Positions 52,215 through 61,809 of a stretch of 64,000 nucleotides of DNA are shown in pieces. Origin of the DNA: Gammaproteobacteria bacterium (GTDB lineage Bacteria; Pseudomonadota; Gammaproteobacteria; Pseudomonadales; Porticoccaceae); assembly GCA_016708925.1 (NCBI GenBank), contig JADJET010000008.1, positions 1-64,000 of the forward strand, given 5' to 3'. The number at the start of each line of letters is the position of its first letter. Position 1 is the stretch's first letter. The translations under genes were made by a program, and so were the position numbers. The notes beneath the pieces are model-generated. The model was not told where the DNA came from, ran no database searches, and saw only the letters and a program-made list of their open reading frames with translations.

Positions 52215-55027
52215 CCGATTACAAAGCGACACTCAATCTTCCCAACACCAGCTTTCCGATGAAGGCCAATCTCGCGCAGCGCGAGCCCGGCATTCTCAAG
52301 CAGTGGCAGGAAACCGACATCTACGGCCGCATCCGTGCCGCGCGCGCCGGGCGCGAACAATTCATCCTCCACGACGGCCCGCCCTATGCCAACGGCGATA
52401 TCCACATCGGCCACGCGGTCAACAAGATCCTGAAAGACATCATCGTCAAGGCGCGCACGCTGGCGGGTTACGACGCACCCTATGTGCCGGGCTGGGACTG
52501 CCACGGCCTGCCCATCGAGCATCAAGTGGAGCAGAAGTGGGGCAAGGCCGGGCACAAGCTCGACGCCCGGGCGTTTCGCGCCAAATGCCGGGAGTACGCC
52601 GCGAGCCAGGTCGAGCGCCAGCGCCGCGACTTCATCCGCCTCGGCGTGCTCGGCGACTGGGACAATCCTTATCTGAGCATGGCTTACCGCTACGAGGCCG
52701 ACATCATCCGCGCGCTCGGCCGCGTCGCCGCCAACGGCCATCTGGTGCGCGGCTACAAGCCCGTGTACTGGAGTGTGGTGGGCGCCTCGGCCCTCGCCGA
52801 AGCCGAAGTCGAATACCACGACAAAACCTCGTTCGCCATCGATGTCGCCTTTCCGGTCGTGGATGCGGCCGCGCTGGCCGAGGTGCTGGGCGGCCTGCGT
52901 GGGGAAGGCGCGATCGCGGTCGCCATCTGGACCACGACGCCCTGGACCCTGCCCGCCAATCAGGCGGTCTGTCTCGGTCCCGATATCGACTACGCCCTGG
53001 TGCAGTGCAAGTTCCAGGGCGCGCCGCGCCGCCTGCTGCTGGCGCGTGAGCTGGTGGCCGGCATGATGACGCGCATCGGCGGTACCGACGTGGAGGTGCT
53101 CGCCACCTGCACGGGCGCGCGACTGGAAGGCCTGCGACTCCGGCATCCGTTTTACGCGCGCGAAGTGCCGGTGATTCTCGGTGCGCACGTCACGCTGGAT
53201 GCGGGCACCGGCGCCGTGCACACCGCGCCTGACCATGGCGTGGAAGACTTCACGGTGTCCGCCCCCTATGGGATCGGCACGCTCGACTATCTCGACGACC
53301 ACGGTGTGTTCCGCGACCGGGTCGAATACTTCGCCGGCCAGCACGTCTACAAGGTGGACGAGCCCATCGTCGAACTGCTGCGCGAACGCGGCGCACTGCT
53401 CGCCTGCGAGAAAATCGTCCACAGCTATCCGCACTGCTGGCGCACCAAGACGCCGCTGATCTACCGGGCGACGCCGCAGTGGTTCATCGGCATGCACACG
53501 CAAGGCCTGCTCGATACCGCCTTTGCCGAGGTCGCCAAGGTGGCCTGGTATCCCGATTGGGGCCGGGCGCGGATGGAAGCCATGCTCGCCAACAGCCCGG
53601 ACTGGTGCGTGTCGCGCCAGCGTACCTGGGGCGTGCCCATCGCGCTGTTCGTCCACAACGACAGCGGCGAACCGCACCCGGAGACCCAGCGTCTGATCGA
53701 AGCCGTCGCCCTGCGCGTCGAAGAAACTGGCATGGACGCCTGGCACGACCTCGACCCGGCAGAATTGCTGGGCGCGGACGCCGCGCATTACCGCAAGGTC
53801 ACCGATACCCTGGATGTCTGGTTCGACTCCGGCGTCAGCCACGCGGCGGTGCTGGAGCGCCGGCCTGAACTGCGCTATCCCGCGGACCTCTATCTGGAAG
53901 GCTCCGACCAGCATCGCGGCTGGTTCCAGTCGTCGCTGAAGACGGCGGTCGCCATCAATGGCACTGCGCCTTACCGGGCGGTGCTGACTCACGGCTTTAC
54001 CGTGGATGCCCAGGGCCGCAAGATGTCGAAGTCGCTGGGCAACGTGGTGGCGCCCCAGCAGGTGATCAACGAGCTGGGCGCGGATGTGCTGCGGCTGTGG
54101 GTGGCGGCGACGGATTTCAGCGGCGAGCTGTCGGTGTCCGATGAAATTCTCAAACGCACCGCGGATTCCTACCGCCGCATTCGCAACACGCTGCGTTATC
54201 TGCTCGCCAATCTGGAAGGTTTCGATCCCGCGCGCGACACAGTGCCCTTCGACCAGCTCCTGCATCTCGACCGCTGGGCGGTGGATCGTGCGCGCCTGCT
54301 GCAGGACGAGATCGCGGACCGCTACCAGGATTACGGCTTTCACCACATTTATCAGAAACTGCATCAGTTCTGCGTGGCCGATCTGGGCGGGTTCTATATT
54401 GATATCATCAAGGACCGCCAGTACACCTGCCAGCGCGACAGCCTGGCGCGGCGCTCCGCGCAGACCGCGCTGCATCAGATCGCCGAAGCCCTGGTGCGCT
54501 GGATCGCACCGATTCTGAGTTTCACCGCCGAGGAGATCTGGCAGTGCCTGCCCGGCGCGCGCGAGGATTCGGTGCTGCTGGCCGAATGGTTTCCGTTGCC
54601 GAGTCTGGGTGCGGGCGAGCTGTTCTCCCGCGACGACTGGGCGCAGGTGATGCGCGTCAAGGAAGCGGTCAACAAGGTACTGGAAGAACAACGCAATGCC
54701 GGCTTGGTGCGCGGCTCGCTGGATGCCGAAGTGGTGCTCTATGCGGATGCCGCCCTGCGTGCCCTGCTCGACAAACTGGGCGATGAATTGCGCTTCGTGC
54801 TGCTGACTTCGGCCGCCGGGGTGCAGCCACTCGCCGCGGCGCCGGCCGGGACTCACGACACCGGTCTGTCGGGACTGAAGGTGGCGCTGATGCCGTCCAC
54901 GCACGCCAAATGCGTGCGCTGCTGGCACCGCCGTGACAGTGTCGGGCTCTCCGCCGAGCACCCGGAGCTGTGCGAGCGCTGCGTGACGAATGTTGCCGGG
55001 ACCGGCGAAGCACGGCGCGCAGCCTGA
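52211..55027 (+). CDS. ileS: Isoleucyl-tRNA synthetase
   Basis: 938 residues, the bacterial length. The class I motifs are PYANGDIHIGHAVNK (HIGH) and GRKMSKSLGNVV (KMSKS). The editing domain lies between (TTPWTLPANQAVCLGP). The C-terminal zinc finger CVRCWHR...CERC is complete. Confidence 0.97.
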   Translation: MTDYKATLNLPNTSFPMKANLAQREPGILKQWQETDIYGRIRAARAGREQFILHDGPPYANGDIHIGHAVNKILKDIIVKARTLAGYDAPYVPGWDCHGLPIEHQVEQKWGKAGHKLDARAFRAKCREYAASQVERQRRDFIRLGVLGDWDNPYLSMAYRYEADIIRALGRVAANGHLVRGYKPVYWSVVGASALAEAEVEYHDKTSFAIDVAFPVVDAAALAEVLGGLRGEGAIAVAIWTTTPWTLPANQAVCLGPDIDYALVQCKFQGAPRRLLLARELVAGMMTRIGGTDVEVLATCTGARLEGLRLRHPFYAREVPVILGAHVTLDAGTGAVHTAPDHGVEDFTVSAPYGIGTLDYLDDHGVFRDRVEYFAGQHVYKVDEPIVELLRERGALLACEKIVHSYPHCWRTKTPLIYRATPQWFIGMHTQGLLDTAFAEVAKVAWYPDWGRARMEAMLANSPDWCVSRQRTWGVPIALFVHNDSGEPHPETQRLIEAVALRVEETGMDAWHDLDPAELLGADAAHYRKVTDTLDVWFDSGVSHAAVLERRPELRYPADLYLEGSDQHRGWFQSSLKTAVAINGTAPYRAVLTHGFTVDAQGRKMSKSLGNVVAPQQVINELGADVLRLWVAATDFSGELSVSDEILKRTADSYRRIRNTLRYLLANLEGFDPARDTVPFDQLLHLDRWAVDRARLLQDEIADRYQDYGFHHIYQKLHQFCVADLGGFYIDIIKDRQYTCQRDSLARRSAQTALHQIAEALVRWIAPILSFTAEEIWQCLPGAREDSVLLAEWFPLPSLGAGELFSRDDWAQVMRVKEAVNKVLEEQRNAGLVRGSLDAEVVLYADAALRALLDKLGDELRFVLLTSAAGVQPLAAAPAGTHDTGLSGLKVALMPSTHAKCVRCWHRRDSVGLSAEHPELCERCVTNVAGTGEARRAA

Positions 55028-55540
55028 ATGGGTGCTTCAATGGATTCGGACGCAACTTTCGGCAGAACGCAGCTGCTGGGTTTTTATCTGCTCGCCGCGC
55101 TGGTGGTCGTGCTCGACTGGTGGACCAAAAGTCTGGCGAGCAGCTTGCTCGACTACGGCGTGCCGCACGTCATCACGCCGCTGTTCAATCTCACCCTGCT
55201 GCACAATCGCGGCGCCGCGTTCAGTCTGCTGAGCGAGGCGGGGGGTTGGCAGCACTGGCTGCTGGGCGGCATCGCGCTGGCGGTAAGCGTGGCGATTGTG
55301 GTTGCCTTGCGACGTCTGCCGCGCGCCGCGCGCTGGCAGGGGTTGGGGCTCGCGCTGGTGTTGGGCGGCGCCATCGGCAATCTCGGCGATCGTCTGCGAT
55401 TGGGTTATGTGGTGGATTTCATTCAGGTCCATTACCAGGAACTCTACTGGCCCGCCTTCAATATCGCCGACTCGGCGATTACCGTGGGTGCCGCGCTGCT
55501 GATCCTGGATATGCTGCGGAACCCGGCGCGCGATTCATGA
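55028..55540 (+). CDS. lspA: Lipoprotein signal peptidase
   Basis: 170 residues, four membrane helices. Catalytic aspartates are in GNLGDRLRLGYVVDF and FNIADSAI. It cuts prolipoproteins ahead of the lipidated cysteine. It starts right after ileS and overlaps the next gene by four bases; an ATG four codons in is an alternative start. Confidence 0.95.
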   Translation: MGASMDSDATFGRTQLLGFYLLAALVVVLDWWTKSLASSLLDYGVPHVITPLFNLTLLHNRGAAFSLLSEAGGWQHWLLGGIALAVSVAIVVALRRLPRAARWQGLGLALVLGGAIGNLGDRLRLGYVVDFIQVHYQELYWPAFNIADSAITVGAALLILDMLRNPARDS

Positions 55541-56001
55541 GCGGGGACGACAACGTTGCGATTGGTCCAGGCGCGGCGGTCGCGTTGCATTTCGCCATCG
55601 AATTGACCGACGGTGCCGTGGTGGACAGCAATTTTGACCGCGCCCCCGCACAACTGATTATTGGCGATGGCAATCTTCCTGAAGGCTTCGAGCGCCTGCT
55701 GCTCGGTTTGCGCGCCGGCGACGAGCGGCGTTTTGATGTGCCTGCGGAGCAGGGCTTCGGCGCTCACCAGCAAGCCAATGTGATGACTTTGCCCAAACGC
55801 CGCTTTCCCGCCGAGATGGAATTGACGCCCGGTCTGGTCGTCACTTTCACCGATGCCGCCTCCGGCCAGTTGCCCGGTGTGGTGATGGCGGTGGCGGGGG
55901 ACCGGGTCACGGTCGACTTCAATCATCCGCTGGCCGGCAAGACGCTGGTGTTCGCCGTCGCCATCCGCGCGGTCGCCGCCGTGGAGCAGGTGGCGTCGTG
56001 A
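55537..56001 (+). CDS. fkpB: FKBP-type peptidyl-prolyl isomerase (SlpA/FkpB-like)
   Basis: 154 residues from MSGDDNVAIGPGAAVALHFAIELTDGAVVDSNF. The FKBP core is interrupted by the IF-type insert seen in SlyD/SlpA (FDVPAEQGFGAHQQANVMTLPKRRFP). VDFNHPLAGKTLVFAVAI closes the domain. It lies in the lspA-ispH cluster, as in E. coli. Confidence 0.92.
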   Translation: MSGDDNVAIGPGAAVALHFAIELTDGAVVDSNFDRAPAQLIIGDGNLPEGFERLLLGLRAGDERRFDVPAEQGFGAHQQANVMTLPKRRFPAEMELTPGLVVTFTDAASGQLPGVVMAVAGDRVTVDFNHPLAGKTLVFAVAIRAVAAVEQVAS

Positions 56002-56927
56002 AACTCTTGCTCGCGAATCCGCGCGGATTTTGCGCCGGCGTGGATCGCGCCATCGAAATCGTCGAGCGCGCGCTCGATCGCTTTGGCGCGCCGATTCATG
56101 TGCGCCACGAAGTTGTCCACAACAAATACGTCGTGGACAGTTTGCGCCAGCGCGGCGCGATCTTTGTCGAGGAACTCGACGAGGTGCCGGCGGACGGCAC
56201 CGTCATTTTCAGCGCCCACGGCGTGTCGCAAGCGGTGCGCGAGGATGCCGGCACCCGCGGATTGCGGGTGTTCGACGCGACCTGTCCCCTGGTCACCAAG
56301 GTGCATGTGGAAGTCGCGGCCTGCGCTCGCGACGGGCGCGACTGCGTGCTGATCGGCCATCGCGGCCATCCCGAGGTCGAGGGCACCATGGGTCAGTTCC
56401 GCAGCGCGCGCGGCACCATTTATCTGGTCGAGGACGAAGCCGACGCCCGGAAGCTGGAAGTTGCGCAGCCCGACAATCTCGCCTATGTCACCCAGACCAC
56501 ATTATCGATGGACGACACCGCGCGCATCGTCGCCATCCTGCAAGCGCGCTTCCCGGCCATCGATGGTCCACGCAAGGACGACATCTGCTACGCCACGCAA
56601 AACCGCCAGGATGCGGTCAAGCAACTCGCGCTCGAATGCGAACTGGTGTTGGTGGTGGGCTCGCCCAACAGTTCCAATTCGACGCGGCTGAAAGAACTCG
56701 CCGAGCGCTGTGGCGCGCGCGCGCACCTCATCGACGGCGCCGCCGAGATCGATCCACTCTGGCTCTCCGGCGTCACGACCATCGGCCTGACGGCGGGCGC
56801 TTCGGCGCCGGAAAAACTCGTGTGCGACGTGGTCGCCCGCCTCACCGAGCTGGGCGTGGACGAGGTATCTGAAAGCGCGGGTATCCGCGAAGGCATCCGG
56901 TTTTCGTTGCCGCCGGGCTTGCGCTGA
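55998..56927 (+). CDS. ispH: 4-hydroxy-3-methylbut-2-enyl diphosphate reductase
   Basis: 309 residues from a GTG that overlaps the previous stop by four bases. The three Fe-S cysteines are in NPRGFCAGVDRAI, DATCPLVTKVH and DICYATQNRQDAV, with the SPNSSNS loop present. It makes IPP and DMAPP in the last step of the MEP pathway. Confidence 0.96.
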   Translation: MKLLLANPRGFCAGVDRAIEIVERALDRFGAPIHVRHEVVHNKYVVDSLRQRGAIFVEELDEVPADGTVIFSAHGVSQAVREDAGTRGLRVFDATCPLVTKVHVEVAACARDGRDCVLIGHRGHPEVEGTMGQFRSARGTIYLVEDEADARKLEVAQPDNLAYVTQTTLSMDDTARIVAILQARFPAIDGPRKDDICYATQNRQDAVKQLALECELVLVVGSPNSSNSTRLKELAERCGARAHLIDGAAEIDPLWLSGVTTIGLTAGASAPEKLVCDVVARLTELGVDEVSESAGIREGIRFSLPPGLR

Positions 56928-56958
56928 TCCGGCCGGTTAGCGTCCCGGCGCCAAGCAC

Positions 56959-57018
56959 CGTCATTTCCGCGCCAGCGGGAATCCGCCAGTTTGTCATTCC
57001 CGCGCAGGCGGGAATCCA
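56959..57018. repeat. REP-like palindromes after ispH
   Basis: Two tandem copies of a palindrome, GTCATTTCCGCGCCAGCGGG and GTCATTCCCGCGCAGGCGGG, each continuing AATCC. Related units occur at 36468, 58735 and 61555. Likely mark the 3' end of the ispH transcript. Confidence 0.75.
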
Positions 57019-57165
57019 GAAACCCCCGCAGTGGTTGAGATACGCAGGTGCAGGCAGGCGTGGGCGGGTGGGAATGAGACCACCGCTTGACGCGTGACTG
57101 TATTTGTAGAATGTGGCACTTGGGTTCCAGGATCCGGGGCGAAATGCTTGCAGCGGGGTAACAGC

Positions 57166-58227
57166 ATGAGAGAGCTTGCGACGCAGCGCAGGTGGCGCTC
57201 ACCCGGCATAGCGGCGGCGCTCGGCGCCGCGGTATTGTTCGGCGCCAGCGTGCCGTTCGCCAAGCTGTTGCTGGGCGCGCTGAGTCCCTGGCTGCTGGCC
57301 GGCCTGCTGTATCTCGGTGCCGGGATCGGACTCACGCTGACGCGCCTGACCCGGCCCAGGGCGGCAATTCGGCTGGAGCTTGGCGAATGGCGCTGGCTCG
57401 CCGGCGCCATCGTCGCCGGTGGCATGGTGGCGCCAGTGCTGTTGATGTACGGATTGGCGGCGATGCCGGCTTCCGGCGCCGCCCTGCTGCTGAATGCGGA
57501 AACCGTGTTCACCGCGTTGCTGGCGTGGTGCGTGTTTCGCGAAAACTTCGATCGGCGCATTGCGCTCGGCATGGCGATCATCGTTGTCGGCGCGCTGGTG
57601 CTGGCCTGGCCGGGCGAGGCGCGCTTCGGCGCTCTGTGGCCGGCGCTCGCGGTGCTGGGCGCGGGCCTGGGCTGGGCGCTGGATAACAACCTGACGCGCA
57701 AGGTGGCGCTCGCCGATGCGACCTGGATCGCCGCCTGCAAGGGCTGGGCGGCGGGTGTGGTCAATCTTGGCATTGCGGCGCTGGTGGTCGATCACTGGCC
57801 GCCGGCGGCAACCGTGGCGGCGGCCGTTGTGCTGGGCTGGGCCTGCTACGGATTGAGCCTGGTGCTGTTCGTCATCGCCTTGCGCCACCTCGGCACCGCG
57901 CGCACCAGCGCCTATTTTTCCGTGGCGCCTTTCGTCGGCGCGCTCATCGCGTTGCCCTTGCTTGATGAACCGCTCACGCTGCGCCTGCTATTCGCCGGTG
58001 TGTTGATGGCGCTGGGTGTGTGGCTGCACCTCACTGAAAAACACCGTCATGAACACACACACGAAATGCTGGAGCACGAACACGCGCATGTGCACGATCT
58101 TCACCACCAGCACGCCCACGAGATGCCGGTCGCGGCGGGCGTCCGCCACACGCACCGCCATCGTCACGCGGCACAGGCGCACCAGCACGCGCATTTCCCC
58201 GATGCGCATCATCGCCACGGCCACTGA
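57166..58227 (+). CDS. EamA/DMT family transporter with His-rich C-terminal tail
   Basis: 353 residues from MRELATQRRWRSPGIAAALG; the preceding CGGGG is weak. About ten membrane helices in two EamA repeats. After the last helix (LLFAGVLMALGVWLHL) comes a 65-residue tail with some 25 histidines (HEHTHEMLEHEHAHVHDLHHQHAHE...). Such tails bind zinc, nickel or cobalt. Next to czc genes, a role in metal export or sensing is likely. Confidence 0.88.
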   Translation: MRELATQRRWRSPGIAAALGAAVLFGASVPFAKLLLGALSPWLLAGLLYLGAGIGLTLTRLTRPRAAIRLELGEWRWLAGAIVAGGMVAPVLLMYGLAAMPASGAALLLNAETVFTALLAWCVFRENFDRRIALGMAIIVVGALVLAWPGEARFGALWPALAVLGAGLGWALDNNLTRKVALADATWIAACKGWAAGVVNLGIAALVVDHWPPAATVAAAVVLGWACYGLSLVLFVIALRHLGTARTSAYFSVAPFVGALIALPLLDEPLTLRLLFAGVLMALGVWLHLTEKHRHEHTHEMLEHEHAHVHDLHHQHAHEMPVAAGVRHTHRHRHAAQAHQHAHFPDAHHRHGH

Positions 58228-58248
58228 GAATCGATTGTGTCGGCATTC

Positions 58249-58286
58249 CGCGTCGAGATTTTGCTTGTTACCAAAATCTCGACGCG
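58249..58286. promoter_or_regulatory. 15-base perfect inverted repeat upstream of the czcI-like gene
   Basis: CGCGTCGAGATTTTG (58249-58263) and CAAAATCTCGACGCG (58272-58286) are perfect complements with an 8-base loop. There is no T-run after it. It is 13 bases before the next start codon, so it may be a regulator binding site, an mRNA structure affecting translation, or a terminator for the transporter gene. Confidence 0.65.
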
Positions 58287-58299
58287 ATAGGCTGCCGCC

Positions 58300-58677
58300 A
58301 TGCGTCGCTGGCTGATCCTGTTTCTGCTCTCTCTGCTGCCGCTTCAGGTCTCCTGGGCGGCGGCCGCGACCGTGGACTATTGCGCGCACGGCCAGGACCA
58401 AACCGCACAGCATTTCGGCCACCATGAGGATGCGAACGCGCACGACCATGACGCGCATGCGCCGGAGGCCGACAAATCCCACGGCGATGCCGGACACACC
58501 GGGCAGTTGCATCTCGATCACGAGCACAACCATCTGTCAGGCTTTCTCGGTCTGTTGAGCGCAGTTGATGTCTCTGCCCGCAAATCGCCCCAGCTTTTCC
58601 CGCGCGGCGATGCCCTGATCTACCTTTCCCTGCCTCCCGGCAACCTCGAACGTCCCAACTGGCGCCATCTCGTCTGA
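58300..58677 (+). CDS. czcI: His-rich periplasmic protein, CzcI-like
   Basis: 125 residues with signal peptide MRRWLILFLLSLLPLQVSWAAAA. Then CAHGQDQTAQHFGHHEDANAHDHDAHA and HTGQLHLDHEHNHLSG supply many histidines, probably for metal binding. Size, signal and place before czcCBA fit CzcI proteins, which are thought to tune the Czc efflux response. Confidence 0.7.
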   Translation: MRRWLILFLLSLLPLQVSWAAAATVDYCAHGQDQTAQHFGHHEDANAHDHDAHAPEADKSHGDAGHTGQLHLDHEHNHLSGFLGLLSAVDVSARKSPQLFPRGDALIYLSLPPGNLERPNWRHLV

Positions 58678-58711
58678 CCCGGCGAGATCGGACCGTTAGT
58701 TACAGCTGGGG

Positions 58712-58858
58712 ATGCTCTGAATAACCACGCAATCGTCGTTCCCGCGCAGTGCCTGCCCCCGCGAAGGCGGGGGCGGGGGCAGGGGCGGGAACCCAGGAAT
58801 ATCAGGGCCTTCTGGATGCCTGCTTCCGCGGGCATGACGGTTATTCAGAAGACCTCTG
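58712..58858. repeat. MITE/REP-doublet element between czcI and czcC
   Basis: Outer inverted repeat GAATAACC ... GGTTATTC (58717-58724 and 58842-58849, approximate ends) encloses CGTCGTTCCCGCG and a G/C-rich tandem (GGCGGGGGCGGGGGCAGGGG) and the arm TTCCGCGGGCATGACG. It is a larger cousin of the element at 36453. Confidence 0.75.
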
Positions 58859-58917
58859 GCACTTCAGCCTGAACGGGCCTGTCTCGCCGAACGTTTTCCA
58901 TTTGAGGAGACAGTTCG

Positions 58918-60243
58918 ATGCGATGGTATTTGTTGCCGTGCGGATCAGCGCGGAGTTCGGTACACTTCTTCAGGAAGCAGTGGTTGGCGACGACGCTGAT
59001 TGCAATGTCGGCCCTCGGGTGGTCGGTCAATGCACAGGCGCTCGACGCGCCGCCACCCGACTCCACTCCGATGACATTGCGCGCAGCGATTACCCGAACC
59101 CTGGCGCACCATCCGGATCTTGAAACCTTTGGTTTCTCCCTGCGCGCGCAGGACGCGCGTGGCCGCCAGGCGGAGCTGCGGCCGGCGCCGACGCTGAATG
59201 TGGCGCTGGAAAACATTGCCGGTACCGGTGATTTTCGGGGCGTGGACGCGGTTGAGGCCACATTTTCGCTGGCGCAGGTGATTGAACTGGGCGGCAAACG
59301 CGCGGCGCGCGGTGCGGTTGCGCAATCCGGACGCGACGCGATCATCGTCGCGCGGCAGGCCGCGCAACTCGACGTGCTGGCGGAAGTCACGCGCCGTTTC
59401 ATCCACGTTGCCGCGGATCAGGAACAGATCGCGCTCACCCGCACCGCGACCGAGCTGGCGCTGCAAACCGTTGCCGCGGTCGAGCAGCGCGTCGATGCGG
59501 CGAAGTCGCCAGAGGCCGAGCTGCACCGCGCCCGCATCCTGCTGGCGCGGGCCAGGGTCGAGCAGGAACATGCCGAACACGAGCTGCTGACTTCCCGGCG
59601 CAAGCTCGCGGCCCAGTGGGGCGAAAGCCGCGCTGACTTCGGCACGGTTACGGCCGATCTCTATGCGATGCCAAAACCCCTCGCTTTCGCCACCCTGGTG
59701 GGACGCCTGCACGCCAATCCCGACTTCGTGCGCTTCGCCAGCGAGGCGCGGCTGCGTGATGCCGAGATCCGTCTGGCGCAGACCCGGCGTACTCCCGACG
59801 TGCAGATCAGCGGTGGAATTCGTCGCCTGGAAGGATCCGACGACCAGGCCGTGGTGCTCGGGATTTCGGTGCCGCTGTTTGCCGGACGTCACGCCGAACC
59901 GGCCATTGCCGAGACGCAAGCGCTGCGCGGGCGCACCGATGCCGAACGCCGCGCGGCGGAAGTGCGGGCCGAGGCGCAACTGTTCGAGTTGCATCAGGAA
60001 TTGAAACACGCGATTACCGAGACCGTGCTGTTGCGCGACACCGTACTGCCGCAAATGAACGAAGTGTTGACGCAAACCCGCTACGCCTACGAGCGCGGCC
60101 GCTACGGTTATCTCGAATGGGTGGCGGCGCAGCGCGAGTTCATCGACGTGCAGCGCAGCCTGATCGAAGCGGCCGCCAACGCCCACAACTACCGTACCGA
60201 AATCGAGCGCCTCACCGCTGAGCCGCTTGCCGACAGCAACTGA
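58918..60243 (+). CDS. czcC: Outer-membrane efflux protein (CzcC family)
   Basis: 441 residues from an ATG preceded by GAGGAG (58905-58910). A signal sequence (WLATTLIAMSALGWSVNAQA) is followed by two coiled outer-membrane factor repeats (MTLRAAITRTLAHHPDLE, ... SLAQVIELGGKRAAR, ... RTPDVQISGGIRRLEGSDD). It forms the outer-membrane channel of a three-part heavy-metal efflux pump. Confidence 0.92.
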   Translation: MRWYLLPCGSARSSVHFFRKQWLATTLIAMSALGWSVNAQALDAPPPDSTPMTLRAAITRTLAHHPDLETFGFSLRAQDARGRQAELRPAPTLNVALENIAGTGDFRGVDAVEATFSLAQVIELGGKRAARGAVAQSGRDAIIVARQAAQLDVLAEVTRRFIHVAADQEQIALTRTATELALQTVAAVEQRVDAAKSPEAELHRARILLARARVEQEHAEHELLTSRRKLAAQWGESRADFGTVTADLYAMPKPLAFATLVGRLHANPDFVRFASEARLRDAEIRLAQTRRTPDVQISGGIRRLEGSDDQAVVLGISVPLFAGRHAEPAIAETQALRGRTDAERRAAEVRAEAQLFELHQELKHAITETVLLRDTVLPQMNEVLTQTRYAYERGRYGYLEWVAAQREFIDVQRSLIEAAANAHNYRTEIERLTAEPLADSN

Positions 60244-60254
60244 CGAGACCGCCC

Positions 60255-61514
60255 ATGAACCACAAACTGTTTGCGCTTGCCCTGCTGTTCGCCTTGCCGC
60301 TGTGGCTGGGCGCTTGCGATGCCGGCAACAACCCGCAGAGCGAAATCGCGCACGGCGAAAAAAATATAGCCGCTGCCGTCGTCAAAGGCCCGCACGGCGG
60401 GCGCATGCTCACCGATGGTGACTTTGCGCTCGAACTCGCCATTTTCGAACGCGGCGTCCCGCCGGAATTCCGGCTTTATCCGCAGCTGGCGGGCAAGCCG
60501 TTGCCGTTGGCCGAAGTGCAGGCGCGGATCGAACTGCGCCGCATCGATGGCTTGCCGGGCGGCACGATCGACGCACACGTTTTCGCGCCGAAGGACGATT
60601 ACCTGCTGAGCCCCGCTGAAGTCTACGAGCCGCATTCATTTGCGGTGAAGGTGACTGCGACCCATGCCGGCAAGACCCATGAGTGGCGTTACGACTCGCC
60701 GGAAGGCGCGGTGGTCATCGCCGCGGACATGGCCGCTGCCTCCGGCATGGAGACCGCGCCGGCTACCGGCGGCGTGCTGCGCGAAACCCTCGCCCTCTAC
60801 GGCAGCATTCAGCCCAACCCGGAACGGATGCGCGACGTGACGGCGCGCTTTCCCGGCATTGCGCGCAGCGTAGCCGTTCGGGTTGGCGATGTCGTGCGCG
60901 CGGGACAGACGCTTGCCACCATCGAGAGTAACGAGAGCTTGCAGGTGTATGCGGTGGCGGCGCCGATCGCCGGCACCATCGCCGCGCGCGCGATCAATCC
61001 CGGTGAATCCGCCGGCGCCGCGCCGCTGTTTGGCATCGCCGATTTCTCCAGCGTCCAGGCGGAGCTGAATGTTTTTCCGCGCGACCGCGGGCGCCTGGGC
61101 AACGGTCAGGCGGTCGCGGTCGCGGCGGCGGATGGTGGGGCGCAGGGCAGCGGCCGGATTGACTATGTCGCGCCGGTCGGCACCGGCAACCAGGCGCTGA
61201 CCGCGCGCGTGGTACTGGATAACCAGGATGGGCGCTGGACGCCGGGGCAGTTCGTCAACGCCGATGTCACCGTCGGCGAGACCCCGGTGGCGTTGCTGGT
61301 GCCGGTTGCCGCGCTGCAATCCTTTCGGGATTGGGACGTGGTGTTTGTCGCCGATGGCGACCATTTTCAGGCGCAGCCCGTGGCACTGGGCCGCAACGAC
61401 GGGGTGCACGTCGAAGTGCTGAGCGGCCTCAAGCCCGGCGCCCGCATCGTGATCGCCAACGCTTATCTGGTGAAGGCAGACATTGAAAAATCCGGCGCTT
61501 CGCACGATCACTAA
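60255..61514 (+). CDS. czcB: RND efflux periplasmic adaptor (CzcB family)
   Basis: 419 residues. Lipobox LGAC in MNHKLFALALLFALPLWLGAC. A CzcB-type N-terminal domain (KGPHGGRMLTDGDFALELAIFE) precedes the lipoyl-like hairpin (VGDVVRAGQTLATIESNESLQVYAV...APIAGTI) and barrel domains. It ends with SGASHDH. It joins CzcA to CzcC. Confidence 0.92.
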   Translation: MNHKLFALALLFALPLWLGACDAGNNPQSEIAHGEKNIAAAVVKGPHGGRMLTDGDFALELAIFERGVPPEFRLYPQLAGKPLPLAEVQARIELRRIDGLPGGTIDAHVFAPKDDYLLSPAEVYEPHSFAVKVTATHAGKTHEWRYDSPEGAVVIAADMAAASGMETAPATGGVLRETLALYGSIQPNPERMRDVTARFPGIARSVAVRVGDVVRAGQTLATIESNESLQVYAVAAPIAGTIAARAINPGESAGAAPLFGIADFSSVQAELNVFPRDRGRLGNGQAVAVAAADGGAQGSGRIDYVAPVGTGNQALTARVVLDNQDGRWTPGQFVNADVTVGETPVALLVPVAALQSFRDWDVVFVADGDHFQAQPVALGRNDGVHVEVLSGLKPGARIVIANAYLVKADIEKSGASHDH

Positions 61515-61584
61515 TACCACAGCATGCAAGTTTCGACACAGGTACCAGCCGTCATCATTCCCGCGCAGGAAGCTATGTGAAAAA

Positions 61585-61692
61585 GCATCGCAGGGTGGAT
61601 AAACGCAGCGCACCCACTGAAAAACCACGCGCCCGACGGCAACGGTGGAGCCGCAATCCTGGCGGATGCGCTGCGCTTATCCGCCCTACGCA
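61585..61692. repeat. Inverted repeat of a dispersed GGTGGATAA-type element
   Basis: AGGGTGGATAAACGCAGCGC on the left (61593-61612) and GATGCGCTGCGCTTATCCGC on the right (61666-61685) are inverted relatives. Similar elements are widespread between genes of gammaproteobacteria. The rest of the 61515-61809 gap contains no gene I can support. Confidence 0.65.
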
Positions 61693-61809
61693 TAGAGATG
61701 CCGCGCACCTCGTGGCGAGTCGCTGCCGCTCCCCGACTGAACCATTCGAGGACAGGCTACGCGGGCACGACGTTCCCTTGTTTACATGTCGCACTGCCAG
61801 GATCAAGCC

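Noticed and set aside
52169..54961. 930-codon frame antisense to ileS
   Set aside because: No conserved motifs, and ileS is complete on the plus strand.
54970..55536. N-terminal extension of the FKBP frame
   Set aside because: It is lspA read out of frame; the ATG at 55537 coupled to the lspA stop is the start.
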